Positions 1-5,679 of a stretch of 5,679 nt of DNA are shown here, in pieces; within the stretch, counting starts at the first letter, position 1; the number at the start of each line of letters is the position of its first letter. Under the pieces are notes generated by a model. The model saw nothing but the letters and a program-made list of their open reading frames with translations, had not been told where the DNA came from and did no database searches. The translations under genes and the position numbers were made by a program. Source of the DNA: an uncultured Bacteroidales bacterium (lineage in GTDB: Bacteria > Bacteroidota > Bacteroidia > Bacteroidales > UBA932); contig CAMCIE010000107.1 in the NCBI GenBank assembly GCA_945874815.1, positions 1-5,679 on the forward strand. The letters run 5' to 3'.

Positions 1-376
1 AGTTGTTCTGATTCTGAATCAGGGTAACTTCCGTGTCGAAGTTATATACAAGAAGGTCATACCAGCCGGGATCAGCAATGATATAACCATCGTAATAATG
101 TCCATTGTCGTCATCCCCCTGATTCCTCAGATATCTTTCCGCACGGACAGTGCCCGTTTCCTTGTCGGCAAGTGCCACCCTCAGAATCTGCGGACGCTTA
201 TAGGCCGGATGCGCATCGGATTCGCGGTAAAATCCTTCGGTGACATTCATAAGGTGTTCATCCAGATACACCCTCACATAATGAGTGTTGCCGACATCAA
301 CAAGATCCCTCCTCTGGCATGAGCAGAGAAACATCAACATCAGCAAGGACATGGATAACAGAAATTTACATTTCAT
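1..376 (-). CDS. DUF5119-type fimbrial-cluster lipoprotein, 3' end beyond window
   Basis: Translated by hand from the ATG at 376, the first 125 residues are open and run off the left edge. The N-terminus is a lipoprotein signal: MKCK, a hydrophobic stretch, then the lipobox LCSC with the lipidated Cys at residue 20, followed by QRRDL. The mature part reads as short beta strands (YVRVYLDEHL, IADPGWYDLLVYNFDTEV). A small lipoprotein starting with Cys plus basic residues directly after a DUF3575 gene matches the DUF5119 family of Bacteroidales, which occurs in FimA/Mfa fimbrial clusters; its biochemical role is not established. The start overlaps the end of the upstream gene by 11 bases and is preceded by a very strong ribosome site, so translation is probably coupled. 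The family call rests on remembered pattern and context; the lipoprotein call is stronger. Confidence 0.72.
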   Translation of the reverse strand, partial: MKCKFLLSMSLLMLMFLCSCQRRDLVDVGNTHYVRVYLDEHLMNVTEGFYRESDAHPAYKRPQILRVALADKETGTVRAERYLRNQGDDDNGHYYDGYIIADPGWYDLLVYNFDTEVTLIQNQNN

Positions 377-1754
377 AATCCACCTCCTTTTCCTTTTTTG
401 CCGGAGTAAGTCTCCGTACATTCGTGCCTGTAGTCAGGGCTCTTTCGTGCTTTAATCTCAATCTTATCGGAAGTACAAGAGAGACTTTTACTTTTGTCGG
501 GCCCCACCAGTGCATGGTGCCGTCCCCGGAGCGGTCGCGTATGAGCAGCTCCCAGTCGTCGGACGGATTGTAGTGACGGTATGGAATACGGGCATAGCCT
601 GCCGACAGGGACACCTCGACATTGAGGTACTGCGACACCGGAAATGCGAAACCGTATGTGAGTCCGGCACTGAAATACTCGCCCTGATAGCATCCCTTGG
701 TCCGCGCCTGGATGTCGAACATGCCTCCCGAGGCGTAGAGTCCGAGGAAATGGCCGGAAAGGGCGTCCCTTTCGCGGAAGCGTCCGGAAAGAACGTCGGG
801 ATGGTTCCAGTCGAGATTGCGCGGAATGAACCACCAACGGAACTCGCCTCCCATCGAAAGAAGCTGGAGGCAGTAGCGGTTGCTTCGTGTGAGCCACCAC
901 GGGCAGTGGTGCTCGTACATCAGCGAGAAATGGCGGTTGATTGCAAATTCGACGTCGAAATTGACGATGGATGCGACGTCGTACAGAAGATTCGTCTTGA
1001 GGGCGAGAAGTGTCAGCCCACGGTTGGGGGCCTGGTCATATTTTACGCGAAGCAGAGAATCGTCCGGGGTGCGGAGCCTGTAGTCTTGATACCCCCCCCC
1101 GACTGAATCTATGGGTTCGTATTCAGGGGCCGGGTCTTCCCAATGACATACCCAGGTGGCATATCTCAGGGAAGGCATATACTTGTCCTTGAGGGTTTTC
1201 CATGTCCTGCCGCCGTCGAGGGCCATCAGGCGGTTCTTCCTGGCCTGCGGGCTGAGCTTGGGGTCGTAAATGATGGAGAGCACCTCGTCCCTGTCGGCTC
1301 CGTCATATTTTTCTTTCACAGCGGCCCCGAGACCTTCCCAGTTTTCGTTCATCGGGTGGAGCCTGATATTATCGCTCCGCAGGTCGGTCCTCCCCTGAGA
1401 ATGTCCGAGGATGAAATCCCTGGCTGCCTGGGCCCTGCGGAGGGAAAGTTCGGCGTTGCGCCTGAAGGAGCCTTCCGGAGACACATAAGAATAGATGACT
1501 ATGCTGTCGATACGGGGAGATTTCGAAAGATACTGCATTATCCTTTCGATCTGGGCCTCGTTGTCGAGATAGTTCCCGACCACGGTGCTCTCGTCGCACC
1601 CGTAATAGAGCCTGAAACGCTCGCCGGAAACGGTATCTTTCACCTGCGGACACACAAAATCATGCCTGTAATTCTCCTCCGCCCGAGAGAGCAGAGGCAC
1701 ATGCAGACACAACACTACAACAGTAGCAACAGATATGACTACCTTTAATCCCAT
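366..1754 (-). CDS. DUF3575 outer-membrane protein with OmpA-like N-terminal domain
   Basis: This 462-residue protein starts with a Sec signal peptide (residues 1-25, probable cleavage after SRA). Residues about 48-115 resemble an OmpA C-terminal-like fold: strand-helix-strand, then IVIYSYVSPEGS, Asn100 and LSLRRA (103-108), where Arg107 matches the conserved Arg of that family. Residues about 247-440 have the aromatic, alternating-strand look of the DUF3575 domain (LALKTNLLYD, YEHHCPWW, GGEFRWWF, AGLTYGFAF), likely a small outer-membrane barrel. Family members sit in Bacteroidales fimbrial clusters and are presumed to help anchor or assemble fimbriae in the outer membrane; that role is inference here. 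A linker (about 190-246) joins the halves and includes Gly219-221, encoded by nine consecutive G. The ATG at 1754 is the only start that keeps the signal peptide. A lipoprotein gene follows with 11 bases of overlap. Confidence 0.85.
   Translation of the reverse strand: MGLKVVISVATVVVLCLHVPLLSRAEENYRHDFVCPQVKDTVSGERFRLYYGCDESTVVGNYLDNEAQIERIMQYLSKSPRIDSIVIYSYVSPEGSFRRNAELSLRRAQAARDFILGHSQGRTDLRSDNIRLHPMNENWEGLGAAVKEKYDGADRDEVLSIIYDPKLSPQARKNRLMALDGGRTWKTLKDKYMPSLRYATWVCHWEDPAPEYEPIDSVGGGYQDYRLRTPDDSLLRVKYDQAPNRGLTLLALKTNLLYDVASIVNFDVEFAINRHFSLMYEHHCPWWLTRSNRYCLQLLSMGGEFRWWFIPRNLDWNHPDVLSGRFRERDALSGHFLGLYASGGMFDIQARTKGCYQGEYFSAGLTYGFAFPVSQYLNVEVSLSAGYARIPYRHYNPSDDWELLIRDRSGDGTMHWWGPTKVKVSLVLPIRLRLKHERALTTGTNVRRLTPAKKEKEVDYEM
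382..390 (-). promoter_or_regulatory. Strong Shine-Dalgarno site for the lipoprotein gene
   Basis: On the minus strand AAAGGAGGT lies six bases (counted from the end of GGAGG) before the ATG at 376. It is close to a full complement of the 16S rRNA tail, and lies inside the last codons of the DUF3575 gene. Such sites are uncommon in Bacteroidota and no other gene in this window has one so strong. It supports the start at 376 and suggests independent or coupled re-initiation on the fimbrial transcript. Confidence 0.7.
1092..1100 (-). repeat. Homopolymer G9 tract inside the DUF3575 gene
   Basis: Nine C residues on the plus strand (G9 on the coding strand) encode Gly219-221 in the linker between the OmpA-like and DUF3575 domains. 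Loss of one G puts the frame onto a TAA at 1043-1045; gain of one G puts it onto a TGA at 1036-1038. Either change would remove the whole C-terminal domain. Runs of this length are prone to slipped-strand change; whether this one varies cannot be seen in a single sequence. Confidence 0.9.
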
Positions 1755-1763
1755 AATCCAATC

Positions 1764-1780
1764 ATTGCAAAGGTAGCAAT
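1764..1780. repeat. Inverted repeat ATTGC-N7-GCAAT spanning the -7 box
   Basis: ATTGC at 1764-1768 and GCAAT at 1776-1780 are perfect 5-base inverted arms separated by seven bases that are mostly the -7 box. Placement over a promoter is what an operator for a dimeric regulator would show, but arms this short also occur by chance. No regulator gene is present in the window. Confidence 0.35.
1767..1775 (-). promoter_or_regulatory. Bacteroidota -7 promoter box for the fimbrial genes
   Basis: The minus strand reads TACCTTTGC, a full match to the Bacteroidota -7 consensus TAnnTTTG. No perfect -33 TTTG is present; a TGTG about 21 bases upstream is the nearest candidate. Transcription would begin close to 1762, only about 8 bases before the ATG at 1754. 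A 5-base inverted repeat (ATTGC/GCAAT, 1764-1780) encloses the box. Confidence 0.6.
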
Positions 1781-1936
1781 ATTATCCTCTCATTGTCACA
1801 TATTTTTGACCTATTTCAATTAAAATATCATTAATTTCCGTTAATAAATCATTATTTTCTTTCCCTGACCACTCTCCGGCCGCAACATATTCCCCATGGG
1901 CACAAAATAAGAGGACGGATTATGATATTTTTATGT
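1781..1936. other. Divergent intergenic region, A/T-rich
   Basis: This stretch separates the leftward fimbrial genes from the rightward gene at 1970. Roughly 1798-1860 is strongly A/T-rich, with a short ATTAA-N6-TTAAT inverted repeat at 1830-1845; about 1865-1920 is more balanced in composition. No reading frame, RNA gene or terminator hairpin stands out. It probably carries the upstream promoter parts for both directions. Confidence 0.5.
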
Positions 1937-1944
1937 TATGTTTG
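1937..1944 (+). promoter_or_regulatory. -7 promoter box for the gene at 1970
   Basis: TATGTTTG matches the TAnnTTTG consensus, with no clear -33 element upstream. Transcription from here would start near 1949-1951, leaving a leader of about 20 A/T-rich bases before the ATG at 1970. This placement is the main reason for preferring 1970 over the in-frame ATG at 1922, which would lie upstream of the transcript start. Confidence 0.5.
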
Positions 1945-1969
1945 CGGGAGGATTAATATTTGGGATTTT

Positions 1970-2848
1970 ATGGATGGATTCTGGGATGAGGTACTGAGGT
2001 TTCTTGAGGATGCGGGAATCGGATACAGGACGGACGGGGCGGGAGGCGGCCGGCCGTCGATTTTGTGCCGCCACCTCAGGTCCGGGGACATGGTGAGGGT
2101 CGTTCCGGCGGACATCCTTGCCACAAACAGGGAAGAGGCGCTGGAGCAGCAGAGGGACCTTGCCGCGGCGGTGAACATATTCAGCATTTGCGACGGTGCA
2201 TACCCCCTGATCATAAGCCGGGACAGATGGGAGAGGAGGAAAAACATGATGCAGGAGAGAATCTTGGCCCACCTTGGCTCCTATATTCAAATATATGCAC
2301 GCAATTGCGAGGTGCGCCGGATCGACAAGCCGCTCGCAGCCGCCTTCCTCGCGAACACCCACAGTTACGGTGACGCCGCATGCCGCTACCGCTACGGTCT
2401 TTTCCTCTCTCGGCACACGGGCCACTGCAGAGGCGAAGAAGCGGCGGAAACGGTCGCTCCCGGCACCCTTGTCGCAGTCGCGGAATTTTCCGGAGCAAGA
2501 AGGTGGGACAAGGGAGGAAAAATCATAAGTTCTTATGAATGGACACGTTACGCCTGCCTTCCAAAGATGAGGATAAGCGGTGCAATGGGCAAGATGCTCG
2601 AGTATTTCATATCTGAGGTACATCCGGACGACATTATGAGCTACGCCGACCTCGAATGGTCGGAGGGGGCTGTCTATGAAAAGCTCGGTTTTGTTCCAGA
2701 AGGGATGAAGGAGCCTGTTGAGTTTGTCGTGAATCCAAGTACATGGGAACGCCGGGCAGATTCCGGTAATCCGGACAACGGATATCTCAGATTCATCAAT
2801 CTTGGCAGCAGAAAATACAGATTAAAACTGACAGAATATCAAATTTAA
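1970..2848 (+). CDS. Uncharacterised protein with phage-endonuclease-type GNAT-like C-terminal domain
   Basis: I know no name for this 292-residue protein. From about residue 78 to the end its layout follows the tail of many phage proteins annotated as homing-endonuclease-like or VSR-like: IISRDRWERRK, then IYARNCEVRRI (108-118), a nHxxG-like NTHSYG (129-134), GLFL, LVAVAEFSGARRW (167-179), YEWTRYACLP, SGAMGKMLEYFI (203-214), MSYADLEWSEGAVYEKLGF (223-241). GAMGKML and YEKLGF recall the acetyl-CoA-binding motif A and motif B of GNAT enzymes. Residues 1-77 would be where the nuclease fold lies in the phage proteins, but no clear catalytic Asp/Glu-x-Lys set is visible, so this part may be degenerate or different. 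No signal peptide or membrane segment, so probably cytoplasmic. An in-frame ATG at 1922 would add 16 residues but precedes the likely transcript start. Function unknown: DNA modification, acyl transfer or a domesticated phage gene are all possible. Confidence 0.75.
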   Translation: MDGFWDEVLRFLEDAGIGYRTDGAGGGRPSILCRHLRSGDMVRVVPADILATNREEALEQQRDLAAAVNIFSICDGAYPLIISRDRWERRKNMMQERILAHLGSYIQIYARNCEVRRIDKPLAAAFLANTHSYGDAACRYRYGLFLSRHTGHCRGEEAAETVAPGTLVAVAEFSGARRWDKGGKIISSYEWTRYACLPKMRISGAMGKMLEYFISEVHPDDIMSYADLEWSEGAVYEKLGFVPEGMKEPVEFVVNPSTWERRADSGNPDNGYLRFINLGSRKYRLKLTEYQI

Positions 2849-2861
2849 TACATAAAATTGC

Positions 2862-2869
2862 TATTTTTG
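2862..2869 (+). promoter_or_regulatory. -7 promoter box for the purC operon
   Basis: TATTTTTG fits TAnnTTTG and lies 13 bases after the stop of the preceding gene; no good -33 TTTG is seen. Transcription would begin near 2875, giving a leader of about 75 bases before the purC ATG at 2951. I saw no purine riboswitch-like fold in the leader. It is the only promoter recognised for the four genes that follow. Confidence 0.5.
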
Positions 2870-2950
2870 CAGGCTGGATTGACGTGCATGACAAGCATGG
2901 TTCCGGTCCGTATATCAAACAGGTATGATAATGACAAAACGACAATAATT

Positions 2951-3898
2951 ATGGAAGCAATCGTAAAAACAGATTTCAATTTTCCAGGCCAGAACGGCCA
3001 TTATGTAGGTAAAGTCCGCGATGTGTACAGCATCGGCGATGACTATTTGGTAATGGTCGTTTCCGACAGAATATCGGCATTCGACGTAGTCTTGCCAAAA
3101 GGTATTCCTTTCAAGGGACAGGTACTCAACCAGATAGCTGCCAAATTCCTGGATGCTACCGCTGACATTCTTCCAAACTGGAAAATAGCTGTTCCGGATC
3201 CGATGGTGACAGTTGGCCACAAATGCGAGCCTTTCAAGGTGGAGATGGTCATAAGGGGCTATCTTTCTGGTCATGCATGGAGAGAGTACAAGGCCGGAAA
3301 ACGCACCCTCTGCGGAGAGAACATGCCTGAGGGGATGGTAGAAAACCAGAAATTCCCTGAGCCTATTATCACTCCGACCACAAAGGCAGCCGAAGGCCAT
3401 GACGAGGACATCTCAAAAGAAGAGATCATCGCCCAAGGCATCGTTTCCAGAGAGGACTACGAGCAGCTTGAGGCTTACACCAAAGCTCTGTTCCAGAGAG
3501 GTACCGAGATTGCTGCCAGGATGGGGCTCATCCTCGTTGACACAAAATATGAATTCGGAAAGAAGGACGGCAAGATTTACCTCATGGATGAAATCCACAC
3601 CCCTGATTCATCAAGATATTTCTACAGCGAAGGCTATGCAGAGCGTCTTGCAAAGGGTGAGCGTCAGAAACAGCTTTCAAAGGAGTTTGTCCGCGAATGG
3701 CTCATGGCAAACGGTTTCCAGGGCCAGGAAGGACAGCAGGTTCCAGAGATGACAGCAGAAGTCGTTGAGGGCATATCTGACAGATACATAGAGCTTTACG
3801 AGAACATTACCGGAGAGTCTTTCGTCAAGGCCGAAGGCACTGACATCAAGAAGAGAATCGAAGACAATATCAATAATTTCCTTAAAACCCTCCGATAG
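2951..3898 (+). CDS. purC: Phosphoribosylaminoimidazole-succinocarboxamide (SAICAR) synthase
   Basis: PurC joins L-aspartate to CAIR using ATP, giving SAICAR in de novo purine (IMP) synthesis; it acts in the cytosol. The 315-residue product is the long form typical of Bacteroidota (and like yeast ADE1), not the roughly 240-residue form of many other bacteria. Visible signatures: GKVRDVY (20-26) of the nucleotide-binding lobe, [12 protein letters not shown] (38-49), [13 protein letters not shown] (98-110), the SAICAR signature LVDTKYEFG (195-203), and [12 protein letters not shown] (212-223), the substrate/ATP site. All look intact. The start at 2951 gives [14 protein letters not shown], which matches the usual family N-terminus and has an A/T-rich leader; in-frame starts at 2888 (ATG) and 2858 (TTG) would add residues not seen in the family, and 2858 lies before the promoter. 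The next gene starts two bases after the stop. Confidence 0.96.
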   Translation: MEAIVKTDFNFPGQNGHYVGKVRDVYSIGDDYLVMVVSDRISAFDVVLPKGIPFKGQVLNQIAAKFLDATADILPNWKIAVPDPMVTVGHKCEPFKVEMVIRGYLSGHAWREYKAGKRTLCGENMPEGMVENQKFPEPIITPTTKAAEGHDEDISKEEIIAQGIVSREDYEQLEAYTKALFQRGTEIAARMGLILVDTKYEFGKKDGKIYLMDEIHTPDSSRYFYSEGYAERLAKGERQKQLSKEFVREWLMANGFQGQEGQQVPEMTAEVVEGISDRYIELYENITGESFVKAEGTDIKKRIEDNINNFLKTLR

Positions 3899-3900
3899 TT

Positions 3901-4476
3901 ATGAAAGGTGTATGCATATTCCTTGCTGACGGTTTCGAGATTTCCGAGGCCCTCACTCCAGTGGACATGCTCCGCAGAGGCGGCGTAAATGTGAAGATTG
4001 TTTCCATATATGACGACCGCATTGTGACAAGTTCCAACAGGATTCCTGTCTATGCCGACATGGCATTCGGAGAATTCAAGGCTTCGACTACTTTCGGACC
4101 ATGCCTCGCATCCGACACTATGATTTTCCCTGGCGGAATGCCTGGGTCAGCAAATCTGGCTGCTTTTGACAAACTCATGGACATCATGCGCCAGCACTAT
4201 GCCGAAGGCGGTACCGTGGCTGCGATATGTGCAGCTCCAAGCCTTGTCCTGAGCAATCTTGAAGACATCAGGGGCAAGAAGATGACTTGCTATGATGGTT
4301 TCGAGGATAAGCTCATAGCAAAGGGAGCAGAATATGTTAAGGAAGGTGTGGTAAAAGACGGAAACATCATCACAGGTCGCGGTCCAGGCTGGGCCATGGA
4401 GTTTGGTCTTTCCATCCTTGCTCACATTAAGGGAGAGGAGACTGCTGCGAAAGTAAAAGAGGGCCTGATGCTCTGA
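3901..4476 (+). CDS. DJ-1/PfpI family protein (YajL/DJ-1-like)
   Basis: The 191-residue protein is full length for the DJ-1 subfamily. It keeps the nucleophile elbow AAICAAPSLVL with Cys110 (equivalent to DJ-1 Cys106), Glu16 (equivalent to DJ-1 Glu18, which tunes the Cys), the FPGGMPGSANL loop (76-86), and the late GRGPGWAMEFGLSI motif. The residue aligned with DJ-1 His126 appears to be Tyr. Family members have been reported as glutathione-independent glyoxalases, as chaperones and, with dispute, as protein deglycases; which applies here cannot be told. No signal peptide, so cytoplasmic. The ATG is two bases after the purC stop, so translational coupling with purC is likely. Other DJ-1/PfpI branches (proteases, amidotransferase-like) fit less well because of the PGG...GPG pattern and length. 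Confidence 0.9.
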   Translation: MKGVCIFLADGFEISEALTPVDMLRRGGVNVKIVSIYDDRIVTSSNRIPVYADMAFGEFKASTTFGPCLASDTMIFPGGMPGSANLAAFDKLMDIMRQHYAEGGTVAAICAAPSLVLSNLEDIRGKKMTCYDGFEDKLIAKGAEYVKEGVVKDGNIITGRGPGWAMEFGLSILAHIKGEETAAKVKEGLML

Positions 4477-4497
4477 TCATTTATCATACAGTAATTT

Positions 4498-5286
4498 ATG
4501 CTTGAATTTAAGAATAAGGTTGTCCTCATTACAGGTGGCGGCACGGGCATCGGTGAGGCCATGGCATACCAGTATGCCATGAAAGGGACAAATGTAATTC
4601 TTACAGGAAGACGTCTCGAGCCTCTTCAGAAGGTTATGCAGAAATGCATTTCCCTTGGAGTGAAGGCATGGTGCAAGACCGTTGATATGGAGAAGACCGA
4701 GACCATCGACCAACTTGTCGAATGGATTCATTCCGAAGGTCATCAGATTGATTTCCTGCTTCTGAATGCGGGTATTTCCCAAAGGGCGCTCACTCTTGAC
4801 ACTGACATCAGCGTTGACAGGAGACTGATGGAGGTGAACTATTTCGGAGGTATCTATCTTGTCAAGTCTTTGAAGGACATGTTTCTTAATAACGGTGTCC
4901 ACATCGCCGTGGTTTCTTCTGTATCAGGAGTTTTCGGCTTCCCTGTCCGTTCTGCCTATTGTGCATCGAAGCATGCAATCCATGGCTTTTACGAGACAAT
5001 CGCCCTCGAATATCCTCAGATAAAGACTACGATAATCATTCCTGGCCGTATCCACACCGAGGTTTCCAAGAATGCTCTAGACGGGAACGGCAAGGCTACC
5101 GGTGTGATGGATCCGGGACAGGCCAACGGATATGATGTTAACAAATGTGCACGTGTTGCCATCAAGGCGATTGCACGAGGCAGGCATCAGAAGGTAATAG
5201 GTGGGTTTGACACCATCATGGTGCCGTTCTACAAATATATACCTTGCCTCTTCCGCTTCCTGGCACGCCATGTCTCTGCACGATAA
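4498..5286 (+). CDS. Short-chain dehydrogenase/reductase, DHRS7B-like
   Basis: This is a 262-residue classical SDR (Rossmann-fold NAD(P)-dependent oxidoreductase). The cofactor motif TGGGTGIG is at 12-19, TGRR at 36-39 after the second strand suggests NADP(H), NAG at 90-92, Asn114, Ser141 and YCASK (Tyr154, Lys158) complete the catalytic set, and PGRIHTEVS follows. The stretches NAGISQRAL, DTDISVDRRLMEVNYFG, RSAYCASKHA and GVMDPGQA resemble the animal DHRS7/DHRS7B branch more than FabG-type enzymes. The substrate is unknown; a hydroxy/keto compound is all the family allows. The C-terminus (KYIPCLFRFLARHVSAR) is hydrophobic then basic, possibly a membrane-touching helix, as DHRS7-like enzymes are often membrane-associated. 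It begins 21 bases after the DJ-1-like gene and ends 15 bases before the VOC gene, with no promoter in either gap. Confidence 0.92.
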   Translation: MLEFKNKVVLITGGGTGIGEAMAYQYAMKGTNVILTGRRLEPLQKVMQKCISLGVKAWCKTVDMEKTETIDQLVEWIHSEGHQIDFLLLNAGISQRALTLDTDISVDRRLMEVNYFGGIYLVKSLKDMFLNNGVHIAVVSSVSGVFGFPVRSAYCASKHAIHGFYETIALEYPQIKTTIIIPGRIHTEVSKNALDGNGKATGVMDPGQANGYDVNKCARVAIKAIARGRHQKVIGGFDTIMVPFYKYIPCLFRFLARHVSAR

Positions 5287-5301
5287 ATTATTGAATCAAT
5301 T

Positions 5302-5679
5302 ATGGGAAAAAGAAAAGTTATTTGCGGAATCCAGCAGGTTGGAATCGGTGTGAATGATGCGGACAAATGCTGGGCATGGTACCGCGACATTTTCGGAGTA
5401 GATGTAAAAATGGTTGGTGATGAGGGAGTTGCTGAAAGGATGCTTCCTTATACCGGCGGAAAACCCCAGCCAAGATATGCTGTCCTTGTAATAAATCTTC
5501 AGGGTGGCGGCGGTTTCGAGGTCTGGGAACCTCGCGGAAGGGAACTCAATTATGTAAAGTTTACTCCCGAAGTCGGAGATCTCGGCATTTTTGCCTGCAA
5601 GGTCAAGTCCCGAGACATCCGCGCAGCATATCAGAGAATGAAATCCAAGGGTGTGAATATTCTTTGCGAGCCATGCAAA
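5302..5679 (+). CDS. VOC (glyoxalase/bleomycin-resistance fold) protein, 3' end beyond window
   Basis: Translation from the ATG at 5302 is open for 126 codons to the window end. The pattern GIQQVGIGVNDADKCWAWYRDIFG (split: strand at 9-17, helix at 19-31) is the first half of a VOC module, followed by a second strand FEVWEP with Glu73 and then the start of a second module (LGIFACKVKSRDIRAAYQRMKSKGV). In metal-dependent VOC enzymes the first ligand is His or Gln and the second Glu; here Gln12 and Glu73 would fit, as in human glyoxalase I, but the second module has Gly95 where His is usual. Reaction unknown: glyoxalase, dioxygenase, epimerase or binding protein are all possible. It is the last visible gene of the purC transcript, 15 bases after the SDR stop; the A/T-rich leader supports this start. 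Confidence 0.82.
   Translation, partial: MGKRKVICGIQQVGIGVNDADKCWAWYRDIFGVDVKMVGDEGVAERMLPYTGGKPQPRYAVLVINLQGGGGFEVWEPRGRELNYVKFTPEVGDLGIFACKVKSRDIRAAYQRMKSKGVNILCEPCK

Noticed and set aside
98..322. Plus-strand frame of 74 codons over the lipoprotein gene
   Set aside because: The minus strand encodes a clear lipobox protein preceded by a strong ribosome site; the plus frame has neither.
510..1106. Plus-strand open frame of 198 codons opposite the DUF3575 gene
   Set aside because: It is antisense to a gene with a signal peptide and recognised domains, has no promoter or family likeness, and fits the pattern of shadow frames in moderately G/C-rich coding DNA.
1143..1748. Plus-strand open frame of 201 codons opposite the 5' half of the DUF3575 gene
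   Set aside because: Same reasoning: its translation has no recognisable domain and it covers the antisense of the OmpA-like region.
1830..1845. ATTAA-N6-TTAAT inverted repeat in the divergent intergenic region
   Set aside because: Arms are short and all A/T in an A/T-rich stretch, and it does not overlap either -7 box; chance is the simpler explanation.
2047..2056. Perfect 10-base palindrome CGGCCGGCCG
   Set aside because: It lies inside coding sequence (Gly-Arg-Pro codons) and is explained by local G/C-rich codon choice.
1931..2623. Minus-strand open frame of 230 codons opposite the gene at 1970
   Set aside because: The plus-strand frame carries recognisable conserved motifs; the minus frame does not and runs into the opposing promoter region.
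2875..2950. Possible purine riboswitch in the purC leader
   Set aside because: No conserved three-way junction or long paired stems could be drawn; only the short direct repeat GCATG is visible.

Overview
The window looks like chromosomal DNA from a member of the Bacteroidales (phylum Bacteroidota). Three things point there: a DUF3575 outer-membrane protein followed by a DUF5119-type lipoprotein (a pairing known from Bacteroidales fimbrial clusters), -7 promoter boxes of the Bacteroidota form TAnnTTTG, and A/T-rich rather than Shine-Dalgarno leaders before most genes. PurC is also the long form usual in that group. Genus cannot be fixed from sequence alone.

Left part, minus strand (1-1780): a promoter at about 1767-1775 reads leftward into a 462-residue DUF3575 protein with an OmpA-like N-terminal half and a barrel-like C-terminal half. 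An 11-base overlap then leads into a lipoprotein whose 3' end lies beyond the window. This looks like the start of a FimA/Mfa-type fimbria cluster; fimbrillin genes would be expected further left. A run of nine G residues (coding strand) sits exactly between the two halves of the DUF3575 gene and could act as a phase-variation switch.

Middle (1781-2848): a divergent intergenic region, then a plus-strand gene for an unnamed protein. Its C-terminal part resembles the GNAT-like module found at the end of many phage endonuclease-like proteins.

Right part, plus strand (2849-5679): purC is followed at very short distances (2, 21 and 15 bases) by genes for a DJ-1/PfpI protein, a short-chain dehydrogenase resembling DHRS7B, and a VOC (glyoxalase-fold) protein cut by the window end. 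One promoter is visible, ahead of purC, so these four probably form an operon joining purine synthesis with three enzymes of types often linked to carbonyl or other small-molecule chemistry. No RNA gene, insertion sequence, CRISPR array or convincing terminator was seen.
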